Below, one piece after another: positions 1 through 9,100 of a stretch of DNA of 64,000 nt (position 1 is its first letter; each line of letters begins with the position of its first letter). A program made the position numbers and the translations under genes. The notes under the pieces are model-generated. The model saw only the letters and a program-made list of their open reading frames with translations. It was not told the origin of the DNA and ran no database searches. Location of the stretch: contig NZ_JABJRC010000006.1 in the NCBI RefSeq assembly GCF_013131805.1, positions 434,001 through 498,000 on the forward strand, written 5' to 3'. The stretch is from Kribbella sandramycini (GTDB lineage: Bacteria; Actinomycetota; Actinomycetes; Propionibacteriales; Kribbellaceae).

Positions 1-112
1 CACCGACGACGTCGTCGCCCGCAGCACCTTCCGCAACTGGGACTACCCCATCCGCCGCCAGATCTTCGCCGGCTTCCGCTGCGCCCGCGACCCGCGCCCC
101 GAAGAGCTCTGA
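1..112 (+). CDS. egtB: EgtB C-terminal end (partial)
   Basis: This is the last 36 codons of a gene that enters from outside the window. The frame begins at base 2 and ends with TGA at 110-112. It contains the segment RNWDYPIRRQIFAGFRCARD, typical of the C-terminus of EgtB, the iron(II)- and O2-dependent enzyme that joins gamma-glutamylcysteine to hercynine as a sulfoxide in ergothioneine synthesis. The stop overlaps the start of egtC (TGATG), so the genes are translationally coupled. Identity rests on the short tail plus the egtC-egtD context. Confidence 0.85.
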   Translation, partial: TDDVVARSTFRNWDYPIRRQIFAGFRCARDPRPEEL

Positions 113-840
113 TGTGCCGCCACCTCGCCTACCTGGGCCCACCCGTGGCCCTGGCTGAGCTCGTCCTCGACCCCGAGCACTCCCTCTACCAACAGTCCTG
201 GGCCCCCACCGACATGCGCGGCGGCGGCAGCGTCAACGCCGACGGTTTCGGCCTGGCCTGGTACGCCGACGGTCAGCTGGTCCGGTACCGGCGCAACGTG
301 CCGATCTGGACCGACGACAACCTCCCCGGTCTCGCGCGGTCGATCAGCTCGGGCGCCGTCCTCGCCGCCGTCCGCAACGGGACGGACGACATGCCGCATG
401 ACGAGTCCGCGGTCGCACCGTTCGTGAGCGGCAGTTGGTGCTTCAGCCACAACGGGAAGATCCCGGGCTGGCCAGGGTCGGTGCTGAAGCTGGCAGAGGG
501 GTTGCCGGTGGCCGAGCTGCTGGGCGCGGGTGTCGACTCGGCGTTCCTGTTCGCGTTGATCCGAGCCCGGATGGGCGAGCCGGTGGCCGCGGTGGAGTCC
601 GCCGTCCGGGAGGTCGCGGAGGCCGCGCCGGGGGCGCGGTTGAACGTATTGCTGACGGACGGCGAGCAGCTGGTCGCGACAGCCTGGACGCACTCGCTGT
701 GGGTACGCCGAACCGACGACTCCACCACCGTCAGTTCGGAACCGTTCGGAGCCGGGCACTGGGTGGAGGTCCCCGACCACTCGTTGCTCGTGGCCACCGC
801 CACCACGGTGCGCATCACCTCGATGGAAGGACCGCAGTGA
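112..840 (+). CDS. egtC: Gamma-glutamyl-hercynylcysteine S-oxide amidohydrolase EgtC
   Basis: EgtC removes the glutamate from gamma-glutamyl-hercynylcysteine sulfoxide in ergothioneine synthesis. The 242-residue protein starts MCRHLAYLGPP. After Met removal, Cys2 becomes the N-terminal nucleophile expected of class II (Ntn) glutamine amidotransferases. Further family signals are the NADGFGLAWY segment near residue 42 and SHNGKIPGW near residue 110. It starts inside the egtB stop (TGATG), and its own stop overlaps the GTG start of egtD (GTGA), giving a tight egtB-egtC-egtD operon. Length is normal for the family. Confidence 0.95.
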   Translation: MCRHLAYLGPPVALAELVLDPEHSLYQQSWAPTDMRGGGSVNADGFGLAWYADGQLVRYRRNVPIWTDDNLPGLARSISSGAVLAAVRNGTDDMPHDESAVAPFVSGSWCFSHNGKIPGWPGSVLKLAEGLPVAELLGAGVDSAFLFALIRARMGEPVAAVESAVREVAEAAPGARLNVLLTDGEQLVATAWTHSLWVRRTDDSTTVSSEPFGAGHWVEVPDHSLLVATATTVRITSMEGPQ

Positions 841-1802
841 CCCAGATCGACGTACACCTCACGCCGGACTACGCCGCCCGCGCGCTTCGTGAAGACGTCC
901 GCGCCGGGCTGACGGCCGAGCCGAAGTGGCTGCCGCCGAAATGGTTCTACGACGCCCGGGGGAGTGAGCTGTTCGAGGAGATCACCCGCCTGCCCGAGTA
1001 CTACCCGACCCGCGCCGAGCGCGAGATCCTGCAGGCCCGCGCCGGGGAGATCGCCAGGCTGACCAAGGCGCACACCCTCGTCGAGCTCGGCTCCGGCTCC
1101 TCGGAGAAGACGCGGCTGCTGCTCGACGGCCTGCGGGACCACGGCACGCTGACGACGTTCGTCCCGCTGGACGTCTCGGAGTCCGCGCTGCGCGAGGCGT
1201 CGGACGCGATCAACGCCGACTACCCGAGTATCGACGTCCACGGCGTCGTCGGCGATTTCACCGCGCATCTCGACAAGCTCCCCGGTGACGCCCCACGCCT
1301 GGTCGCCTTCCTCGGTGGCACCATCGGCAACCTGCTCCCGGCCGAGCGCGCCGTCTTCTACCGCTCGATCCGCGATGTCCTCGAGCCTGGCGAGTGGCTC
1401 CTGCTCGGCACCGACCTGGTCAAGGATCCGGCCACGCTGGTCGCCGCCTACGACGACGCCCAGGGCGTCACCGCCGAGTTCAACCGCAACGTTCTCCGGG
1501 TCATCAACCGCCAGCTCGGCGCCGACTTCGACGTCGAGGCCTTCGAACACGTCGCTGCCTGGGATGCCGACAACGAGTGGATCGAGATGCGGCTTCGTGC
1601 CACCGCCGCGCAACGCGTCCTGATCCCCGAGGTCCATCTCGAAGTCGATTTCGCCGCCGGGGAGGAGCTGCACACCGAGATCTCCGCCAAGTTCCGTCCC
1701 GAGAAGGTCGCCGACGAGCTGGCCGCCGCCGACTTCACCCGCACCGCCTGGTGGACCGATACCCAAGCCCGCTTCGCGCTGTCGCTCTGGCAGGCCGCCT
1801 GA
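837..1802 (+). CDS. egtD: L-histidine N-alpha-methyltransferase EgtD
   Basis: EgtD uses three SAM molecules to trimethylate histidine to hercynine, the first step of ergothioneine synthesis. I place the start at GTG 837, overlapping the egtC stop by four bases. This gives 321 residues, the usual EgtD length; a longer frame upstream only shadows egtC. Visible signals are PKWFYDARGSELFEEIT near residue 30, the SAM-binding LVELGSGSSEKT near residue 81, and FLGGTIGNL. A strong hairpin follows the stop and no egtE follows, so the operon ends here. Confidence 0.95.
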   Translation: MTQIDVHLTPDYAARALREDVRAGLTAEPKWLPPKWFYDARGSELFEEITRLPEYYPTRAEREILQARAGEIARLTKAHTLVELGSGSSEKTRLLLDGLRDHGTLTTFVPLDVSESALREASDAINADYPSIDVHGVVGDFTAHLDKLPGDAPRLVAFLGGTIGNLLPAERAVFYRSIRDVLEPGEWLLLGTDLVKDPATLVAAYDDAQGVTAEFNRNVLRVINRQLGADFDVEAFEHVAAWDADNEWIEMRLRATAAQRVLIPEVHLEVDFAAGEELHTEISAKFRPEKVADELAAADFTRTAWWTDTQARFALSLWQAA

Positions 1803-1807
1803 TCGGC

Positions 1808-1842
1808 GGGTGTGCTCGGACACCTCAGCGCCGAGCACACCC
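1808..1842. terminator. Bidirectional terminator between egtD and the convergent ABC operon
   Basis: A perfect 12-bp stem pairs GGGTGTGCTCGG at 1808-1819 with CCGAGCACACCC at 1831-1842 across an 11-nt loop. It lies between two convergent stop codons, so it can serve both strands. It has no clear T-tract, as is usual for actinobacteria. Confidence 0.75.
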
Positions 1843-1854
1843 CCCGCGGGTGAC

Positions 1855-3129
1855 TCAGCCGCCGGACTTGATCAGCCCGTTGATCTTCTCGATGTACGCC
1901 GGGAGGTCGGTGACCGGCTTCTTACCGGCCAGGATGGGCTGGTAGTCGGCGGTGGTGAGGTCGCCGACCTGCTGGGCCCACTGGGTGGTGAAGCGGACGC
2001 CGACGGTCTTCTCCATCGCGAGGTCGGCCTTCACGGTGTCGACGACGGTCGGCTGCTCGGCCAGCGCGCCGAAGTACTTGGCCTGCGCCGGGGTGTACGC
2101 CGGGGGCGCGACCGGGGACTCGGGCAGGACGGCGTCCCAGACCTTGGTGTTGATGTACTCGAGGACCTTGAAGGTGGCGTCCTGGTTCTTGGTGTACTGC
2201 GGGGTGCAGATACCTACCGAGTCGTACAAGGTGGCCGGGGTGGTGACCTGCGGGAAGGGCGCGAAACCGTACTTGACCTTCGGTTTGTCGACCTGGAAAC
2301 CGGCCGCCAGCCACTGCCCGCCGAACATCATCGGCACCTTGCCGGCCGCGAACAGCGACTGCGCGTTCGAGGCGTCGTACCCGGGCGGCGCGACCGAGCC
2401 GTTCTTGACGGCGTCGACCAGCTTCTGCACGCCTTCGGTGTACTTCGCGTCGGCCTCGGCCTTGGTCGGGTGGTTGACGTCGTCCGTGAACGGAGCGCCG
2501 CCGGCCGAGACGGCGTACATGCTCATCGTGAACGGGCCGTCCGGGCCGGTGAGCTGATCGGCGACGAGGCCGTACTTCGCGCCGCCCTTCCCGGTCAGCT
2601 TCTGGGCGGCGGCGTACATCTCGTCCCAGGTCCAGCCGCTCTTCGGGATCGGTACGCCGGCCGCGGTGAAGGCGTCGGCGTTGTACCAGACGCCGTACGT
2701 GTTCATCAGCGACGGCAGCCCGCCCAGCTGGCCGTCCGCGGTGGTCCAGTTCTTGATCGCGGACGCGACGAACTTGTCCGCCCCGAACTCGCCGGAGAGC
2801 TTCGGGCTCCAGTCGACGAGCAGGCCCTGCTGGGTGTACTGCTGCTCGGTGTCGTTACCGCACCAGAACAGGTCCGGCAACTTCTTCGCCTGGGTGAGCG
2901 ACGACAGCTTGTCGCCGTACTGACCGCTCGGGGTGTCGAGCAATTCGACCGTGATGTTCGGTTCCTTGAACTCGGCCAGCGCCTTCTTGATCACGGCGTT
3001 GGTCTGGGTCGACTCCCACGTCATGACCGTGACGGTGACCGGGCCGTCCGCCGCGCCGGAGTCCGAACCGCCGCAGGCCGTCAGCAACCCGGCGCAGGCC
3101 AGCGCGGCGCCGATGAGCTTCGTCTTCAC
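1855..3129 (-). CDS. Sugar ABC transporter substrate-binding lipoprotein
   Basis: This is a family 1 extracellular solute-binding protein of 424 residues. The N-terminus has a lipoprotein signal ending in the lipobox LTAC, with the acylated Cys at residue 19, so the protein should be anchored outside the membrane. Later segments, such as VTVMTWES, LPDLFWCGN and FGGQWLAAGF, are typical of oligosaccharide-binding proteins. It heads nothing itself: the gene is the last of three on the minus strand, behind two permeases and divergent from a LacI regulator. The sugar cannot be read from sequence. No ATPase is encoded, so a shared MsiK-type ATPase elsewhere is likely. Confidence 0.9.
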   Translation of the reverse strand: MKTKLIGAALACAGLLTACGGSDSGAADGPVTVTVMTWESTQTNAVIKKALAEFKEPNITVELLDTPSGQYGDKLSSLTQAKKLPDLFWCGNDTEQQYTQQGLLVDWSPKLSGEFGADKFVASAIKNWTTADGQLGGLPSLMNTYGVWYNADAFTAAGVPIPKSGWTWDEMYAAAQKLTGKGGAKYGLVADQLTGPDGPFTMSMYAVSAGGAPFTDDVNHPTKAEADAKYTEGVQKLVDAVKNGSVAPPGYDASNAQSLFAAGKVPMMFGGQWLAAGFQVDKPKVKYGFAPFPQVTTPATLYDSVGICTPQYTKNQDATFKVLEYINTKVWDAVLPESPVAPPAYTPAQAKYFGALAEQPTVVDTVKADLAMEKTVGVRFTTQWAQQVGDLTTADYQPILAGKKPVTDLPAYIEKINGLIKSGG

Positions 3130-3139
3130 AGTGATGCCC

Positions 3140-4009
3140 TCATTTCTGGGTGGTGCTGCCGAGTGAGCCGAGGCCCTGGATGAAGTAGCGCTGCGCGGCG
3201 AAGAAGAGGATCAGCGGTGGCAGCATGTAGAGCAGGTTGGTGGCCATGTAGTAGCTCCAGTCCGGCGTCTTGCCGGCGAACGGCGAGATGAACGCCGCCA
3301 TACCGACCGACAGCGGCCACTTGCCGGAGGAGTAGAGGTAGACCAGCGGGTTCAGGTAGTCGTTCCAGGAGGCCTGGAAGGCGAGGATCGCCATCGTGAT
3401 CCAGGCCGGCCGGGTCAGCGGCAGCATCACCTGGGTGAAGATCCGCAGGTGCCCGGCGCCGTCGATCTTGGCCGCCTCGTCGATCGAGTACGGGATCGCG
3501 AGGAAGTACTGCCGGGCCAGGAAGATGAACAGCGGATTCCCGCCGAGGAACGCCGGCACGATCAGCGGCAGCCAGGTGTCGTACCAGCCGATGCTCTTGT
3601 AGAGCTGGAAGAGCGGGATCAGCCCGACGACGCCGGGGAGCAGCATGCTGCCGACGAACAGGTAGAACCAGAGCTTCCGGCCCGGGAAGCGCAGCCGGGC
3701 CAGCGCGTAGCCGGTCATCATCGCGGTCATCACACCGCCGAGCACGCTGAGCGCCGTGATGATGGTCGAGTTCAGCAGCAGCCGCGGGAAGTTGATCGCC
3801 TGCGGGCCGTCGATGAAGTTCCGCCAGGTCCATTCCCGCGGGAGCAGCCGCGGCGGGATCTCGAAGACCGCCGAGCCGCTCTTCAGGCCGATCGTGATCA
3901 TCCACAGCAGCGGGACGATCATCACGGCGGCGATGAACAACGCGGTCGCGTACCAGGCCGTCGTCCCGATCAGGCGGCGCGGACGGCGTTCAGTCGGGAG
4001 TGTTGTCAC
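3140..4009 (-). CDS. Sugar ABC transporter permease, MalG type
   Basis: This is an inner-membrane permease of 289 residues with about six hydrophobic segments. The cytoplasmic EAA loop for contact with the ATPase is present (IDEAAKIDGAGHLRIF, about two-thirds along). It opens with a hydrophobic helix after TTLPTERRPRRLIGTTAW. Its start lies inside the 3' end of the upstream permease (overlap 3990-4009), and 10 bp separate it from the binding-protein gene, so all three are one operon. It should pair with that upstream permease to form the channel. Confidence 0.9.
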   Translation of the reverse strand: MTTLPTERRPRRLIGTTAWYATALFIAAVMIVPLLWMITIGLKSGSAVFEIPPRLLPREWTWRNFIDGPQAINFPRLLLNSTIITALSVLGGVMTAMMTGYALARLRFPGRKLWFYLFVGSMLLPGVVGLIPLFQLYKSIGWYDTWLPLIVPAFLGGNPLFIFLARQYFLAIPYSIDEAAKIDGAGHLRIFTQVMLPLTRPAWITMAILAFQASWNDYLNPLVYLYSSGKWPLSVGMAAFISPFAGKTPDWSYYMATNLLYMLPPLILFFAAQRYFIQGLGSLGSTTQK

Positions 4010-4949
4010 TGTACGTCCAAAGGGAAGTGAACTTCGCGGCCAGCGCGATGACGGCGATGATGACGATGAACAGCACCCACACCTGCGCCGAGGCGTAGCC
4101 GAGCTGCGGGACGCGGCCGAGGTTCGGGAAGCCGTTGTTGTAGATCGACAGCATCAGCACGTTGGTGCTGAACCCGGGCCCGCCGTTGGTCAGGATCTTC
4201 GGCTGGTTGAACGTCTGCAGGGCGGCCGTGGTCTGCAGGATCACCTGCAGCAGGATGATCGGGCTGATGGTCGGGATCGTGATCCGCAGGAACGCCGACC
4301 AGGGCCCGGCGCCGTCCACCTTGGCGGCCTCGTACAACTCGGTCGGGACGGCCTGGAGCGCGGCGAGGAAGATGATCATCGTGCCGCCGACTCCCCACAG
4401 CATCATCAGCACGACCGACGGCATCGCCATCGTCGGGCTCTGCAGCCACAGACTGGTCGGCAGGCCGAGCCGCTCCAGGATCGTGTTCAGCAGGCCGACC
4501 TGGGGGTTCAGGATGAACTTCCAGAGCGTGATCGTCGCGACGGCCGGCAGCACCACCGGGAGGTAGGACAGCGTCCGGACGATCCGCACCCCGCGGAAGC
4601 GCTGGTTGCAGAACATCGCCAGCGCGAGACCGAGGATCAGCGAGAGCGGGACGTACAGCACCACCAGGTAGCCGGTCGCCCGCAGCGCCGGCCAGAACGC
4701 CGGATCGGTCGTGAACAGCCGCCGGAAGTTGCCCAGGCCAACGAAGACCGGGTCGGTCAGACCGTTGTACTTCGTCAGCGCCAGGTAGAACGACCGGATC
4801 AGCGGGTAGCCGACGAAGACCGTGAACCCGATGATCGCCGGGGCGATGAACAAGTACGCCGCCAGGGTGTCCGAGCCGGCGCCGCGAGACAGCGTATTCC
4901 GGCTCCTCCCACCATTCTCACGTTGGAACGGCAGCCTCCATCGATTCAC
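3990..4949 (-). CDS. Sugar ABC transporter permease, MalF type
   Basis: This is the first gene of the three-gene sugar-uptake operon and encodes a 319-residue permease with six or more membrane segments. The EAA loop reads LYEAAKVDGAGPWSAFLRIT. The first 30 residues are charged and may include an over-long N-terminus; a start nearer the first helix (TLAAYLFIAPAI) is possible. The operon promoter and an operator-like palindrome lie in the gap shared with the divergent lacI gene, so repression by that regulator is likely. The substrate is unknown. Confidence 0.88.
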   Translation of the reverse strand: MNRWRLPFQRENGGRSRNTLSRGAGSDTLAAYLFIAPAIIGFTVFVGYPLIRSFYLALTKYNGLTDPVFVGLGNFRRLFTTDPAFWPALRATGYLVVLYVPLSLILGLALAMFCNQRFRGVRIVRTLSYLPVVLPAVATITLWKFILNPQVGLLNTILERLGLPTSLWLQSPTMAMPSVVLMMLWGVGGTMIIFLAALQAVPTELYEAAKVDGAGPWSAFLRITIPTISPIILLQVILQTTAALQTFNQPKILTNGGPGFSTNVLMLSIYNNGFPNLGRVPQLGYASAQVWVLFIVIIAVIALAAKFTSLWTYSDNTPD

Positions 4950-5009
4950 CCGCTCAACCGCCGCATCTGAGTCCTCGATTCATCCGATCTCCTGGTCGAT
5001 TTCCTGGAC

Positions 5010-5021
5010 GGTAACGTTTCC
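5010..5021. promoter_or_regulatory. LacI-type operator in the divergent promoter region
   Basis: GGTAACGTTTCC is a near-perfect palindrome with a central CG, the usual form of LacI-family operators (one mismatch between half-sites). It lies between the permease start (4949) and the lacI start (5074), where it could control both directions. A second, perfect core (GAAACGTTTC) lies 69 bp away, centre to centre, at 5080-5089. Confidence 0.6.
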
Positions 5022-5073
5022 AAGTTTTAGTGTGGGGTGGACGATGCCGTGCCGCGAAAAGGAAGTCAACCCC

Positions 5074-6108
5074 GTGCCCGAAACGTTTCCAAACACTCCC
5101 GAGGCCGCTCGGCCGACGATGATCGACGTGGCCCGGCGGGCGGGGGTCGGGCTGGGCACGGTGTCGCGGGTGGTGAACGGCGGGCACGGCGTCCGGGACG
5201 AGACCGCGCAGCGGGTCCGGACGGCGATCGATCAGCTCGGCTTCCAGCGCAACGAGGTCGCCCGGGCGCTGCGGCCGGGGAAGAAGTCGTCGAGTCTGGC
5301 GCTGGTGCTGGGGGACCTGACCAACCCGTTCTACGCGACGATCGCGAAGGCGTCGCTCGAGGTCGCCGGGCAGTCCGGGTTCGCCGTCGTCCTGGGCAGT
5401 GTGGACGAGGATCCGGAGGGTGAGAAGCGCGCCATCCGGGAGCTGGTCAGCCGGCAGGTGGCCGGGCTGATGATCGTCCCGGACCAGGGCGACCACGCGT
5501 TCCTGCAGGGCGCCGGCGTTCCGGTCGTGTTCGTCGACCGGCCGGCCACCGGGATCGACGCCGATATCGTCATGGTCGACAACGAGGGCGGCGGCCGGCT
5601 CGCCGCCGAGCATCTGCTCGGCCAGGGCCACGAGCGGATCGCGATCCTGCTCGCCCCGTCGTACTACACCACCGGACGCCGCCTGCGCGGCTTCCGCCGG
5701 GCGCACCGCAGCGCGGGTCTCGACGTCGACGAATCGCTCGTCGTCCAGCTCCCTGAGGGCAACGCGGAGTCCGCCGAGAAGGCGACCCGTGAGCTGATGC
5801 TCCGCCCCGACCCGCCGACCGCGATCTTCGCCTCCACCAACTTCCTCACCGAAGGCGTCCTGCGCGCCCTCGGCGAACTCCGCCGCGACCCCGCCGTCGT
5901 CGGCTTCGACGACTTCCGCCTCGCCGACATGCTCCCCACCCCCGTCACCGTCGTCGCCTCCGACATCGCCGAACTGGGCCGCAGCGCCGCCCGCCTCCTC
6001 CTCGACCGAGCCGCCGGCGCCGACACCCGCCCACCCCAACGCATAGTCCTCCCCTGCGCCCTCATCCCCCGAGGCTCCGGCGAACGCCCACCGAAGAAGA
6101 AGCGCTGA
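5074..6108 (+). CDS. LacI-family transcriptional regulator (probable repressor of the ABC operon)
   Basis: The N-terminal helix-turn-helix reads TMIDVARRAGVGLGTVSRVV, followed by the hinge helix region (RNEVARALRPGKK) and a periplasmic-binding-protein-like effector domain ending in CALIPRGSGE. I prefer GTG 5074, which has GGAAG at 5061-5065 eight bases upstream and gives 344 residues. ATG 5044 in the same frame is the alternative. The gene is divergent from a sugar ABC operon and carries an operator-like palindrome across its first codons, which suggests it represses itself and the transporter. The effector is probably the transported sugar or its phosphate. Confidence 0.88.
   Translation: MPETFPNTPEAARPTMIDVARRAGVGLGTVSRVVNGGHGVRDETAQRVRTAIDQLGFQRNEVARALRPGKKSSSLALVLGDLTNPFYATIAKASLEVAGQSGFAVVLGSVDEDPEGEKRAIRELVSRQVAGLMIVPDQGDHAFLQGAGVPVVFVDRPATGIDADIVMVDNEGGGRLAAEHLLGQGHERIAILLAPSYYTTGRRLRGFRRAHRSAGLDVDESLVVQLPEGNAESAEKATRELMLRPDPPTAIFASTNFLTEGVLRALGELRRDPAVVGFDDFRLADMLPTPVTVVASDIAELGRSAARLLLDRAAGADTRPPQRIVLPCALIPRGSGERPPKKKR
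5080..5089. promoter_or_regulatory. Second LacI-type operator core, inside the first lacI codons
   Basis: GAAACGTTTC is a perfect 10-bp palindrome matching the core of the 5010-5021 site. If translation starts at GTG 5074 it covers codons 3 to 6. Two sites 69 bp apart allow looping or a roadblock to lacI transcription. Confidence 0.5.
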
Positions 6109-6129
6109 AAGGCGGGACCGGAAATGGGT

Positions 6130-6158
6130 GGAGGCCGGCGCTGGGTGCGCCGGCCTCC
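6130..6158. terminator. Bidirectional terminator between lacI and the chitinase gene
   Basis: GGAGGCCGGCGC at 6130-6141 pairs perfectly with GCGCCGGCCTCC at 6147-6158 across a 5-nt loop. It lies between the convergent stop codons at 6108 and 6173. Confidence 0.8.
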
Positions 6159-6172
6159 GGTGGGTCAGGTGA

Positions 6173-9100
6173 TCAGCTGGCGTTGCCGATCAGTTTCCAG
6201 GGCTCGTGGTCGGGGTCGGGGCCCGTGCCGGGAGCGCTGTTCTGGGTTTGCCACTTGGCTTTCCAGATCTTGTTGTTGTACTTGACGGTGACCTGTTCGA
6301 CCGGCTGGGTGGCCGGGTCGTAGATCTTGGTCGCGTCCCAGTTGCCGGCGCTGCAGCCGCCGGCGGGCGGGGTGGCGCCGGGGAGGCCCTTGAGGTTGTC
6401 GGTGATCGGTGCGTAGGACGCACTGCCGATCGACAGACTCGTGTTGACCGGGCCGGTGATGGGCAGGAAGTAGATGATCGGGAGATCGAGCGACTTCCCG
6501 GCCGGGATGATCTGGCAGTAGTCCAGCGTCGTGGAGATCCGGTGGAAGGTCGAGCCGGCGGTGAGTTTCCACTGCCCGCCCTGGTCGCCGGTCTGCCAGT
6601 TCACGTCCTTGACCAGCGGGGACGTCGACGCCGGGATGTCGAACGACAACTTGGTGTCCTTGCCGCCGCCGAGCGTCCGGCCGGTGTTGTTGGTGATCCG
6701 GACGGTCGGCTGCAACGGCCACAGGTTCGCCGTCGCGGTCGGGTAGTTCACCATGTCGACGCTGATGTTCGCGGTCGCCGTCGGCGCCGCCCCGGTGCTC
6801 CCGGCGCGCAGGCTGTTGTTGTACGCCCCGGCCCCGTTCAGCTTGTCGTTCAGCCGGGTCGTGAGCGTGTAGCCCATCCCGCAGGAGCGCTGAGCGTCGA
6901 CCACCGCCGGGCAGGCGAAGTCACCGCCGAGCTCCCACATCATCACGCCGCCCGCGCCGGTCGACTTCACCAGGTCGGTGATCGCGTCGATCCCTTGCTC
7001 GTCCTCGGTGGACAGGAACACCTTCTTGTCGTTGTTCCACAGCCACGAGGTCTTGGTGACGTTGTCCCAGTGCCGCGTGTAGGTGCCGGTCAGCTTGTCC
7101 TCCGGCTTGGCCGGGTCGAGCCCGACGTTCGGCGCGTACCTGGGAAGGATGTTCTTCTCCAGGTTCTTCGTGTGCCACAGCGGGTTCGTGCCGGAGCCGA
7201 GCTCGCCGCCGTTCGACGTGTTGTCGTGCCAGATGTTGTCGATCCCCACCGCGCCGTCACCACAGGGCCGCTTGATCCCCGTGCCGGGCTCGCACCCGTC
7301 CGGCTTGGCCGACTTGCCCCACAGGCCGTTCGTCCCGCCGGTGACGTTCTTCCAGCCGCGCGTGTAGTACGGCACGCCCAGGTTCACCCGGCCGGCCTGC
7401 AAAGCGCCGCGCATGTACTTCATCGCCCAGTTGGTGTTGAAGTACCCGATCCCGCCGTACTCCGGGGTCGCGTACTGCTCGGCCAGCTCCGGGTCCTTGC
7501 CGTCGTCGAACAGCGCCGCATTCGGCCCGACGACGTCGTTCCAGGTGCCGTGGTAGTCGTACGACATCAGGTTCGTGAAGTCCTGGTAGTCCAGCGCGGT
7601 CTGGTTCGCCATCCCGCGGACGAGATACCCGGACGCCGACGAGGCCGACGTCAGCAGGTAGTACTTGTTGTCCGCCACCGACGCCCGGTTCAGCGCATCG
7701 CGCAGCGTCTTCATCAACGCCGTGTACGACGTCGGCAACCCCTTGCGCCGCGGATTCGCCGTGGCCCAGTCGCTCGGGTTCCCGGTGTCGTCCAGCACCG
7801 TCGGGTACTCGAAGTCGATGTCGAGCCCGTCGAAGCCGTACGTCCGCAAGAACTCCACCGCGGACGCCGAGAAGGTGTCGATCCCGGCCTGGTTGACCGA
7901 GCCGTCGGCGTTCGTCGTCATCGCGTAGAACCCGCCGGACCCGGCCCAGCCGCCGACCGAGATCAGCGTCTTCACCCGCGGGTGCAGCCGCTTGTACTTC
8001 GTCAGCAGGTTGAAGTGCCCCTTGTACGGCAGCCCTGGGTCCATCTCGGCGCCGAACTTACCCGGCCACTCCATCTGGGTGGCCGCGGCGTCGACCGACA
8101 TCCGGTTGTTCGCCACCGTCGCGAAGGCGTAGTTGATATGCGTCACCTTCGACCACGGGATGTTCTTCACCAGGTAGTGCGGCGTCCCGTCGGCGCCCGT
8201 GCGGGCCCCGTTGAAGTACGCCACCACCCGGCGGTCCCGGCCCTGGCCGAGCCACTCGCGGCCGTCGCCCTGGTAGACCTTGCAGTACGGCGTCGCCACC
8301 CCGGGCGTCGTCGCCAGACCGTCCGGCCGGCAGTCGCCGCTCGGCGTCGGACGCGCGCCGCCGTCGTCACCGCCCGGATGCGCCTCCATCGGGTCGCCGA
8401 CGCCCCCGTTGGCGCCTGCGGCCACCTCACTTGGCAGCAACCAGCCGTCGACGCCCTTGGACGTCGAGTTGAACAGCAGGAAGTCCGACACCTTGTCGGC
8501 GTCCAGGTCGCCGAAGTCGCCGACCGTCCCGCCGAACGCGTTGCCGGAGCGGATCACGCCGAGCGACTTCCACGGATCGGCCGCTGCGGCCTTGCTCGAC
8601 TTGGCTTCCTCCCAGCCGGTGCCGAGGTTCTGCCAGGCCTCCACGTCGCCGGTCATGTACTTGACCACGACGACGTCGGCGCGCAGATCGCCGTTGATGT
8701 CGGGGTAGGAGACGGTGCCGACGCGGCCCTCGGCCGGGTGGGTGAATCCGGTGATCCGGCGCCAGTCACCGGGCTTGGGCAGCCCGGCGGACTTGCGGTT
8801 CTCCCAGGCGATGACGAAGCCCATCCGGTCCGGGATGATCAGGTCGTCGTCCTTGTCGCCGTCCAGGTCGGCGAAGACCGGGATCCCGACGTAGCTGAGG
8901 TCGTTGGCGACGATGACCGGGTTGGCCCAGCGCACCGTCGAGCCGCTGGACTCGTTGCGCCACACCCGCATCGCGGCGAAACCGGTCGGGGACTCGGCGG
9001 CGGTCAGGAAGTTGACCAGGTCGTCCTTGCCGTCGCCGTCCAGGTCGCCGAAGTAGGCGACGTTGGACACGCCGCCCGGCGCGGTGTTGCCGCGCGGGAT

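Noticed and set aside
273-1838. A 521-codon minus-strand frame over egtC and egtD
   Set aside because: It is the antisense shadow of two well-supported ergothioneine genes.
4822-5073. Longer N-terminus for the first LacI protein
   Set aside because: It would extend the protein through the divergent promoter and the permease start. The helix-turn-helix normally sits at the very N-terminus.
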